Shown here: one piece after another, positions 8,351 to 15,862 of the stretch
Position numbering within the stretch: the first letter of the stretch is position 1
Layout of the letters: the number at the start of each line of letters is the position of its first letter
NCBI GenBank assembly: GCA_947624575.1
Contig: CANQKY010000003.1
Coordinates: forward strand, 1 to 64,000
Length of the DNA stretch: 64,000 bases
Direction of reading: 5' to 3'
Source: an uncultured Clostridia bacterium
Lineage (GTDB): Bacteria > Bacillota > Clostridia > Oscillospirales > Ruminococcaceae
The notes under the pieces: model-generated
The model's database searches: none
Told to the model about the DNA's origin: nothing
Seen by the model: the letters and a program-made list of their open reading frames with translations, nothing else
Translations under genes and position numbers: made by a program

Positions 8351-9610
8351 TTATTCGGTCATGCCCTTCTTTGCGAAGACCACAACACCCGCCAGAGCGA
8401 TCACGCTCAGGAACGCGATCACAGCGATCGGAGCGGAGTTACCGGTAGCTGCCGGAGTAGAACCGCTGCCGGAACCAGAACCGGAAGCACCGCCGGAAGT
8501 GGTGCCACCAGGAGTTGCACCGCCAGGAGTCGCACCGCTCGGGGTATCACCACTCGGAGTGTCACCACTCGGAGTGTCGCCGCTCGGCGTATCGGAAGGA
8601 GTGCCCGCTACGATCTCAACAGAAACAGTTCCGGTAGTAGTTGCTTCCTGAACCGCAGGGGTGATATCCTCAACACCGGCATCGGTGTTCAGATAAGCCT
8701 CAGTCACTGCAACAGAGAAGGGCTTCACACCAGTGGTCGCGCCCTCTTTCACCTTGAACTGCAGAGTGACGAACGGACCGTTGATCGTTGCGTTCGGGCT
8801 TGCCATTGCGGAAACCACAACCTTACCGTTCACGGCATTCGCCACAACAGCCATGTGGTTTGCGTCATCTTTTGCCAGGATATCCTCTTCGGTCTCCACA
8901 TACTCGAGAGCATCGGCGTCATAGCCCACCTCGAACATCAAAGAACCGAAGGTGATGTCCGCCATGTTCACGGTGACCGAAACGATGTCGCCAGCCTTTG
9001 CAGAAGCGGGAGAAACGGTCAGATTGATCGGCTTTACCTCAACAATACCGTCTACCGCAACGGTAGCACTGGGGGCATCGGCGTCAATCTCGACCTCTTT
9101 ATCCACCGTTGCACCTGAGCCGTCCGGGCACCGTACGTCGCTCACGCTGACCAGCTCGATCGCAGTATCGGTCTTGGGAGCATTGTCGAGTACTACAAAG
9201 GTAATATTCAAAAATGCACCATTCACTTTATTGCCGCCGTCAACACCGCTACTAGCCTTATTTGCAAAAATGTAGCCAATTTGCACAGTACCGGCCTCAG
9301 GATCCGGACTATCCGCGCACATCTCGGTACCGATCTTCTGATCGACAGGATTCACCAAAACTACACTGTCGTACTCCAGCACAGCGGGGTCATACTTGAC
9401 CAGCACATCACAACTGGCAAACTCCATCTCAGAGACACTGATAGTTGCAACCACTTCTTCACCCAGACCGGCGGAAGCCTTGTCCACCGACAGGCTGAAG
9501 GTACCATCAGCCGCAAACACGCTGACCGCAGAAACGACAGCCATCGAGGCTACCATCGCAACGGAAACGATGCCTGCAACCAATTTCTTTGCGAAGGAAC
9601 TCATTTTCAT
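8351..9610 (-). CDS. Membrane-anchored scaffoldin-like protein with two cohesin domains
   Basis: Signal peptide; two cohesin-like modules (SVDKASAGLGEEVVATISVSEMEFASCDVLVKYDPAVLEYDSV...; TVSPASAKAGDIVSVTVNMADITFGSLMFEVGYDADALEYVE...); TPSGD linker; C-terminal TM + KKG tail. Confidence 0.85.
   Translation of the reverse strand: MKMSSFAKKLVAGIVSVAMVASMAVVSAVSVFAADGTFSLSVDKASAGLGEEVVATISVSEMEFASCDVLVKYDPAVLEYDSVVLVNPVDQKIGTEMCADSPDPEAGTVQIGYIFANKASSGVDGGNKVNGAFLNITFVVLDNAPKTDTAIELVSVSDVRCPDGSGATVDKEVEIDADAPSATVAVDGIVEVKPINLTVSPASAKAGDIVSVTVNMADITFGSLMFEVGYDADALEYVETEEDILAKDDANHMAVVANAVNGKVVVSAMASPNATINGPFVTLQFKVKEGATTGVKPFSVAVTEAYLNTDAGVEDITPAVQEATTTGTVSVEIVAGTPSDTPSGDTPSGDTPSGDTPSGATPGGATPGGTTSGGASGSGSGSGSTPAATGNSAPIAVIAFLSVIALAGVVVFAKKGMTE
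8500..8605 (-). repeat. 15-bp tandem repeats encoding (D/A)TPSG/TPGG linker
   Basis: Repeated ggagtgtcaccactc/ggagtgtcgccgctc-type units coding GDTPSGDTPSGDTPSGATPGG. Confidence 0.85.
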
Positions 9611-9695
9611 TGAAATACACCTTTCTTTCTCATTTTTACAGCCGTTTCACTGAATTGCTGTGCAGACATACTGCGCCTACACAACCGGTATCTGC

Positions 9696-9725
9696 ATTAT
9701 AGCACGGTATTTGCCGCCGTGTCAA
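9696..9725 (-). promoter_or_regulatory. SigA-type promoter for two-cohesin gene
   Basis: Minus strand TTGACA-18-TATAAT (cggcggcaaataccgtgc spacer) upstream of 9610. Confidence 0.75.
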
Positions 9726-9883
9726 AGCATTTTTTGATCTTTCGGTTCAAAATCTTGTTTTTCGTGCAAATTGCACAAGAATAATTCGAATATTTTACGA
9801 TTTAAGCACAATAAACACAACGCTTTCGCCATTTTTTGGTCGAATTTTATGGCGTTTCCTGCCTTTTTGCGAGATCGCACCGC

Positions 9884-10801
9884 TTAGGAACGATCGTCCT
9901 CCGGCTTTTTCTCCTCGTCCTCTGCCGGCGGTGTGGGAGACTGCGGCGGCATGACGGGGGTGGGGTCCTGCTGATACTCGATCCTTGCCGTACCGCTTTC
10001 GTCCTTCGGCTTCGGACGCACAAAAATCACCAGCACCGCCGCCAGTGCCGCTACCCCCAGTGCGATCACGGCGGGCAGCAGCCACCGTCCCACGGTGCTC
10101 TGTGCGCCTGCGCTGCTGTCATGACTGCCCGTCTCGCCCGATTCATAACGCACCGGCGGCTCCATGCTGGCGGTAAAGCTCCAATAGGAGGACGAGGTGC
10201 TGCGGCTTGCGGCATTGCCGTTGCCGGGCAGCGTACTCGGGTCGGCACGGGAGACCGTCTCCCGCTGCGGAAGCTCACCCTGCGCCAATTCGTCACCGGC
10301 GGTGATGGTATCGACAAGGATCAGCCCTTTGGACGGACCATACACCTTATCGTTGGTGACGATATCCCGCACCACCAGCGACACCTGCAAGTCGTCGCCG
10401 TTTTCCACGCTGTCCGCCACATCGAAGTCCGCCTGATAAATCTCACCGTTCGGCGTGACATCACTTACCGTGATCGCCGCCACCCGCAGCTCACCGGGTA
10501 CGGTGGAGTTCGCCGTTGTCATGATCCCGGAAAGGGCGTCCCCTGCCTTATGGCTTTTCAGGGTGAGCTGCGTTTCGTCATACTCAAAGAGCAGCTCCAG
10601 CCCGCCAAAGCTCTCTTTACCGGTCATCTCCAGCGACAGGTGGAGCTTCTCCCCCGCCGACGAGCCGCCGGTAAACCTCATGCGATAGCCGTCCGCCTCC
10701 GCCGCAGAAGCGCCGACGCCCATCAGCACCGGCAATGACAGCATCAGCAGTGTTGCCGCAAAGCCCGCTGCGGCACGAAGCAGATTTTTCCGTTTTTTCA
10801 T
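9884..10801 (-). CDS. Membrane-anchored single-cohesin-like protein
   Basis: Signal peptide; YRMRFTGGSSAGEKLHLSLEMTGKESFGGLELLFEYDETQLTLKSHKAGDAL... cohesin-like; C-terminal TM and acidic/proline tail. Confidence 0.7.
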   Translation of the reverse strand: MKKRKNLLRAAAGFAATLLMLSLPVLMGVGASAAEADGYRMRFTGGSSAGEKLHLSLEMTGKESFGGLELLFEYDETQLTLKSHKAGDALSGIMTTANSTVPGELRVAAITVSDVTPNGEIYQADFDVADSVENGDDLQVSLVVRDIVTNDKVYGPSKGLILVDTITAGDELAQGELPQRETVSRADPSTLPGNGNAASRSTSSSYWSFTASMEPPVRYESGETGSHDSSAGAQSTVGRWLLPAVIALGVAALAAVLVIFVRPKPKDESGTARIEYQQDPTPVMPPQSPTPPAEDEEKKPEDDRS

Positions 10802-10843
10802 ATTCACACTTCCTTTTCCAAAAAGAGGGGTTTTCCTACCGAT

Positions 10844-10873
10844 AGTATAACACAGTTTGATGCCGCCTTGCAA
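10844..10873 (-). promoter_or_regulatory. SigA-like promoter for single-cohesin gene
   Basis: Minus strand TTGCAA-18-TATACT. Confidence 0.5.
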
Positions 10874-10940
10874 GAAAAACTCTTTTTTCTGTATGTCATG
10901 CCCAATTCAGGCAATACTCTTGGGGAGAGGAGCGGATCGC

Positions 10941-11711
10941 ATGGCGTATCACAAGGTTGAGATCTGCGGTGTTAATACGGCGAAGCTGCGTGTACTGAAG
11001 GAGCAGGAAAAAATGGAGCTGCTGCGGCGTATGCAGCAGGGCGATCCCGACGCCAGGCGACAACTGATCGAGGGAAATCTGCGGCTGGTGCTGAGCGTGA
11101 CCCAGCGTTTTTCGGGACGGGGAGAAAATCCCGATGATCTGTTTCAGGTGGGCTGCATCGGCTTAATGAAAGCGATCGACCATTTCGATACCGGTCAGAA
11201 TGTGCGGTTTTCCACCTATGCCGTGCCGATGATCTTAGGCGAGATCAGGCGATATCTGCGGGACAACAGCGCCGTGCGGGTCAGCCGGAGCTTAAAGGAC
11301 ATCGCCTACCGCGCCATGCAGACCAAGGAGCGTATGCTGGGCGAAAACAGGCGGGAGCCGACGGTGGAGGAGATCGCGGCGGAAATGGGTGTGCCGAAAG
11401 AAGACGTGGTGCTGGCGCTGGAAGCGATCGTGGAGCCGATCTCCCTATACGAGCCTGTTTATTCGGACGGCGGCGACACCCTGTTTGTGATGGATCAGCT
11501 GCGGGATCGCACCGACGACGGGAACTGGGAAGGGCGGGTCGCCTTTCGGGACGCGGTGGCAAAGCTCTCGCCGAGAGAGCGGAATATCCTCTATCTCAGA
11601 TTTCAGGTCGGGAAAACGCAGGTGGAGGTTGCCGAGGAGATCGGCATCTCGCAGGCGCAGGTCAGCCGTCTGGAAAAAGGAGCGGTGAACAAGATCAAGG
11701 CGGGGTTATGA
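10941..11711 (+). CDS. sigG: RNA polymerase sporulation sigma factor SigG
   Basis: KVEICGVNTAKLRVL N-terminus; sigma-70 regions 2-4; distinguishable from sigF copy at 26.5 kb. Confidence 0.9.
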   Translation: MAYHKVEICGVNTAKLRVLKEQEKMELLRRMQQGDPDARRQLIEGNLRLVLSVTQRFSGRGENPDDLFQVGCIGLMKAIDHFDTGQNVRFSTYAVPMILGEIRRYLRDNSAVRVSRSLKDIAYRAMQTKERMLGENRREPTVEEIAAEMGVPKEDVVLALEAIVEPISLYEPVYSDGGDTLFVMDQLRDRTDDGNWEGRVAFRDAVAKLSPRERNILYLRFQVGKTQVEVAEEIGISQAQVSRLEKGAVNKIKAGL

Positions 11712-11739
11712 AGCAAGGTTTTCTATTTGAACTTTGTGG

Positions 11740-11935
11740 TTTTTGAATCCCTCCACCGCGCTTTAGCGCGGTCCGAAGCTCTCTTGCGGTGCCCAATTTT
11801 GCTTTTGCTCGCGGTTACGCTCGCGCAAAATTGACCGCAGCGCCATTCCCGCCTTGCTTCATCGCCCGCTGGGCGCGCTTCGGCGGCAAAGCCCTTTGAC
11901 AAGTGGGTTGACAAAGACGGAAGTTTTGTGGGAAG
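11740..11935 (+). repeat. Mosaic intergenic repeat family B
   Basis: GAATCCCTCCACCGCGCTTTAGCGCGGTCC...CTCTTGCGGTGCCCAATTTTGC...GCAAAATTGACCGC...CATTCCCGCC; near-identical block at 15560-15675. Confidence 0.8.
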
Positions 11936-11965
11936 ATTTTCATGCGGCAATTCTGCCGTACCCAT

Positions 11966-11998
11966 AAAAATCGGTGCGGTTGCCCGCACCGATTTTTT
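11966..11998. terminator. Bidirectional intrinsic terminator between sigG and GH18 gene
   Basis: AAAAATCGGTGCGG-ttgc-CCGCACCGATTTTTT. Confidence 0.85.
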
Positions 11999-13574
11999 AC
12001 GATTGATTCTGTGCCGTGAAGCGGCGGAGTGCTTGATCGGTCTGATAGCTCAGAGAATAGATGCTGTTTTTATCGGCAATATCCTGACTCACATCGGGGC
12101 AGAAGATGCCGCCCAGTCCCCTGCGCAGGACATATGCCGCCTTATCCGCTGTGAGATACGGTCCGCTGTAGCTCCAGCCGCTGCCGCTCTCATTGGTGAA
12201 CAGGAAATTCTGCCCCGCATTGACCGCTTCACCGCCCGCCGCCTTTTGCAGCGAAAAGAAAGTACCGCTCCACGAGGTCGAGGTGCTGCCCGCCGGAAGC
12301 GAATCGGCGCTCCACGAATTTCCCAAGACCAAATGCCCTGCTTCCACGCCGCGCGTCAGGAAATGATCGATCAGATCCACCGCCGTATGGTAGGTGGCAT
12401 GATGATACCCCTCACTACCGTCCTCGTTGATTTGGTGATAGGCGACCACATTGAGGTAATCGAGACTTTGCAGCGAAGCGTCGGACAGACCGGTCGTCGG
12501 AAACTGCCTGCTTGACAGCTTCAGCCCTTCCTCATGCAGGCCCTGTGCAAGCGCCGCGATCAGGTGATCGAAAGAATCCCAGCCCTCGGGTGTGGTCGGG
12601 TACTCCCAACTGACATCTACACCGACAAAGCCGTGCTGTTTACAAAACTCCACCACGCTGTTAACCAATTTCTCGCAGACGGCAGGGTCCAGAAATGCCT
12701 GCGAATTGGTTTCGGTGCTGAAATATCTGAGATTGAACCAGAAGCGGGCGGGGTCCTCTGTCGTGCCCGCGCAGTCCCGCACCGACTGAAGCCAGCGTTC
12801 CACCTCATGATAGGCGGTGATCTGCTCGCCCCTTACCGTTGCCTTGCCGGTCAGCGCGTCGATCTGCGCTTCCAGCCCGCTTGAAACGCCGCGATTTAAA
12901 ATTTGCAGCTCGAATGCGCCGCTTTCGTCAAACACAAACAGACCGGTCAGCACGACGTCGGTCAGGCGGGTGAACAGCTCCTTCCCCTTGCCGTTATTGA
13001 TGTCGTTATCCCACTGATGAAAATAGGTAGAAGGCGTGACATAGCCGACATTCAAAACCTCATGATCGGTTTGAACCGGCGACTGGTAGGTCAAGCGCAT
13101 CTCCCCGATCGCCGCAGCGGTTGCCGAAGCAAGGGAGGTGACGGTCAGCCGCACCGCGGAAGTCCGCACCGTATCAAAGGTGGCGCCATAATAGCCGTTT
13201 GCCAGATCATTTTGATAGATGCGCACCCACTCCGCGCCGTTCCATGCGTCCAGCCGATAGCCGCGCAGGTTATGCCCCACCTCGATCAGATCCATGAAAT
13301 TGATGCTCACAAGCCTGCCGAAATTGACCGCCACGCTATCCCCCACCAGCACCGAAGCCGCCGACGCGGGGTTGCCGTCGGTCACAACGTCATTGCTCTC
13401 ACAGTCGGACAGGGCTTCGCTTTTGAGAAAGCCGTTTCCGTCCTCCGGCAGGAGAAGTGCGATCTGCTCCTCGGTCAGATCGGCGGGATCGACCGGCAGG
13501 GTGACGGCAAAGGAGGTCAAAGACAGCCCGAGAATCAATGCCAGTGCTGTCAGCATACTGCATACTTTTTTCAT
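11997..13574 (-). CDS. Secreted GH18-like protein with N-terminal F5/8C-like region
   Basis: Signal peptide; DTVRTSAVRLTVTSL discoidin-like; NVGYVTPSTYFHQWD...GFVGVDVSWEYPTTPEGWDSFDHLIAAL...VVAYHQ...GHLVLGNSW GH18 fold motifs. Confidence 0.8.
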   Translation of the reverse strand: MKKVCSMLTALALILGLSLTSFAVTLPVDPADLTEEQIALLLPEDGNGFLKSEALSDCESNDVVTDGNPASAASVLVGDSVAVNFGRLVSINFMDLIEVGHNLRGYRLDAWNGAEWVRIYQNDLANGYYGATFDTVRTSAVRLTVTSLASATAAAIGEMRLTYQSPVQTDHEVLNVGYVTPSTYFHQWDNDINNGKGKELFTRLTDVVLTGLFVFDESGAFELQILNRGVSSGLEAQIDALTGKATVRGEQITAYHEVERWLQSVRDCAGTTEDPARFWFNLRYFSTETNSQAFLDPAVCEKLVNSVVEFCKQHGFVGVDVSWEYPTTPEGWDSFDHLIAALAQGLHEEGLKLSSRQFPTTGLSDASLQSLDYLNVVAYHQINEDGSEGYHHATYHTAVDLIDHFLTRGVEAGHLVLGNSWSADSLPAGSTSTSWSGTFFSLQKAAGGEAVNAGQNFLFTNESGSGWSYSGPYLTADKAAYVLRRGLGGIFCPDVSQDIADKNSIYSLSYQTDQALRRFTAQNQS

Positions 13575-13587
13575 TGCCCTTCCTCCT

Positions 13588-14265
13588 TTACGCGCCAAGT
13601 CCGACCGCAAGCCGCAAAACCAGCAGCGCGTCCAGCACCGTGATCTCATCAAGCTCGGGCCGATCCAGATTGGCAAGCGTTCTTCCCGGTCCGCTCAGAT
13701 TGGTCAGCCCGACCGCCGCACGAAGGACGGTCAGTGCGTCGGAAACCGTGACCTTCCCGTCTAAGTCGGCATCGCCCCGCACGCCGAGCGGCTCATCGGG
13801 CGGTGTGAATGTCCGAAAAAGTCCGCTGCGATCCTCGCCGGACAGCACGCCCAGCTCAAAATCGGACAGGTCGCTTACTGTCACATCGCCGGTCGAGGTG
13901 ATCTGCATCTGCATATACAGCTGATTCAGCCGCGGATAGATCACATTCTGTTCTGCCGCCTCGGTATAGAGAAACGCAACCCGCTGTGCCGCGGACGAGG
14001 CAGCCACCCCCGTATGATAGGTGAGATAATACGGCTCACCCCCGAGGTTCTGCGAGCTGTCCCGCAGTGTGACGGTGATACTTGTCCCCTCCGGCGCGGT
14101 CACCAGAAAGCTAAACCCGCTGCCGGACATCGTACCGGGTGTGAGGTCAAGCGTCTCACCCGCTTTGATCTGATACGCCGACTGCTCCGGTACGGAAAGC
14201 GCCGGTACGCACAGTGCCGCCATCATCAGCACCGCCAGCAGGAAACCTCCTATTCTTTTTTTCAT
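13588..14265 (-). CDS. Secreted protein with C-terminal dockerin
   Basis: Signal peptide; GDADLDGKVTVSDALTVLRAAVG then ANLDRPELDEITVLDALLVLRLAVGLGA at C terminus. Confidence 0.8.
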   Translation of the reverse strand: MKKRIGGFLLAVLMMAALCVPALSVPEQSAYQIKAGETLDLTPGTMSGSGFSFLVTAPEGTSITVTLRDSSQNLGGEPYYLTYHTGVAASSAAQRVAFLYTEAAEQNVIYPRLNQLYMQMQITSTGDVTVSDLSDFELGVLSGEDRSGLFRTFTPPDEPLGVRGDADLDGKVTVSDALTVLRAAVGLTNLSGPGRTLANLDRPELDEITVLDALLVLRLAVGLGA

Positions 14266-14475
14266 TTGTCGCCCTCCTTTATGGGATCCTTGCAGGATCA
14301 TGCCCTTCTTATTTTATTGTAGCGCATTCTGTCACTTTTCTCAAACCTTTTTTTATTTTTGTCGCTTTCCCCCAATTACGAACCGACTTTTTGTATATTC
14401 TGCTTTTTGCTTGCGTATTTCGGTCAGTCTTGTTATAATACTGAAAACAGACTTTGAAAACGGGAGTTATGATAG

Positions 14476-15498
14476 ATGAAAGGAAAAAAGCTGCTGTCCC
14501 TTTTGCTGGCAATCGGCGTGGTTGCCGGTCTGCTTGGCGGGTGCGCCCCACGGTCGACAAGCGAAACGCGGCTCACCGTCAGCGGTGAGGAGGTGCCGGT
14601 CAAGGGGTATCTGTTCCACACGGGGAAATACGGCGTCACGCTGGACGAATACCGGTGCTATTATCTCTCCCTGCGGGACACGCAGGAATACGGCGAAACG
14701 GAGGAGACGATCTCGGCGATCTGGGACGACGAGATGCAAAACGCCCTGAAAAAGCAGGCGGTGAGCTATGCCGTATCCGCCATGGCGCTGCGGAAGCTGG
14801 CGGACGATTACCACATCAAGATCACCGATGAGGACGAAGAAGCCTTTGAGAAAGAGTTGGCGGAGCAGCAGGAGCTGTACGGAAACGCCTTTGAGACCGA
14901 TTTCATGGACGCGAAGCACTACACCATGGGCGTTTACAAAGAGCTGTTTTTCGACACCGTGCGGTACCGGAAGCTGTATCACCTGCTCTATGACGAGGGC
15001 GGCGAGGGATATATTGACGACGCGGCACTGCTGGAATATTTTCACGACTCCTACTTCACCTTCCGGCAGATCATGACATCGGGTGACAAGAACGGAGAAA
15101 CGGTCAACATGGAGCAAATCTTCCGCATCTGGCAGCAGATTCAGGACGGCGGCGATTTTGAGACGCTGCAGGAGGAGTTTGACACCGATCCCTACCGCAC
15201 CGATCACCCGAACGGGTACACCGTCACCTTCGGGGACATCGACGAAGACATCGAGGACGAGCTTTCCATGCTGACGATCGGTGAGGTGTCGTCGGTGTTC
15301 GGTACGGGTTCGAATTATATGATCCTCAAACGCTATCCGCTGGACGAATCGTTCTTTGAGCCGAACAAGGCGGACATCTACAATCATGCGGCAGAAAAGG
15401 ACTTAAACGCCCGCAGGAAGCAGATCATGGAGGAAATGCTCGGTTCACTGGAGTATCAGGACGTCTACGGCGAGATCACGGTGGATACGCTGAACTAG
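14476..15498 (+). CDS. Lipoprotein, PrsA/SurA-like peptidyl-prolyl isomerase family
   Basis: Lipobox LLGGC; SurA_N-like helical region; parvulin-like C-terminal region. Confidence 0.65.
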   Translation: MKGKKLLSLLLAIGVVAGLLGGCAPRSTSETRLTVSGEEVPVKGYLFHTGKYGVTLDEYRCYYLSLRDTQEYGETEETISAIWDDEMQNALKKQAVSYAVSAMALRKLADDYHIKITDEDEEAFEKELAEQQELYGNAFETDFMDAKHYTMGVYKELFFDTVRYRKLYHLLYDEGGEGYIDDAALLEYFHDSYFTFRQIMTSGDKNGETVNMEQIFRIWQQIQDGGDFETLQEEFDTDPYRTDHPNGYTVTFGDIDEDIEDELSMLTIGEVSSVFGTGSNYMILKRYPLDESFFEPNKADIYNHAAEKDLNARRKQIMEEMLGSLEYQDVYGEITVDTLN

Positions 15499-15832
15499 CA
15501 CGCTTCGAGGGACAAACTGGGCCGCTGCGGCTCGCTTTACTCGCCTTGCTCTGCGTTTGTCCTCTTGCGGTTCCCAATTTTGCTATTGCTCGCGGTAACG
15601 CTCGCGCAAAATTGACCGCGGCGCCATTCCCGCCTCACTGTTTCGCCCGCAGGGCGCGTTTCGGCGGCAAAGCCCCCGATTCCCCCTTTTCATCGAAAAC
15701 CGACTAGGCTTGTGCCAATTCTGACACCGCCTGCGCCGGTTTTCTCTCAAGGTGTCACGGAGGCGGCAACTGGACGGCCTCCGTGACGGATTATAAATTT
15801 TTTGCTTTTATCATACTTTTTCGACAGAATGA
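15497..15832 (+). repeat. Dispersed intergenic repeat, copy 2 (mosaic with family B block inside)
   Basis: cacgcttcgagggacaaac start, then family B block, then CCGATTCCCCCTTTT...CGGTTTTCTCTCAAGGTGTCACGGAGGC...GCCTCCGTGACGGATTATAAATTTTT. Confidence 0.88.
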
Positions 15833-15857
15833 ATCCACCCGCGAAAGCGGGTGGATT
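15832..15857 (-). terminator. Terminator of ABC transporter operon
   Basis: AATCCACCCGC-gaaa-GCGGGTGGATT hairpin. Confidence 0.7.
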
Positions 15858-15862
15858 TTAAT

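Noticed and set aside
8500-8605. Possible CRISPR-like direct repeats
   Set aside because: 15-bp contiguous in-frame tandem repeats coding a Pro/Thr/Gly linker; no spacers
10874-10940. Possible SigG/SigF promoter (GTATG ... CAATACT) upstream of sigG
   Set aside because: Match to consensus is loose and spacing uncertain; not strong enough to list as a feature
14467-15387. 306-aa minus-strand ORF
   Set aside because: Antisense to the lipoprotein gene, which has a start, RBS, signal peptide and lipobox
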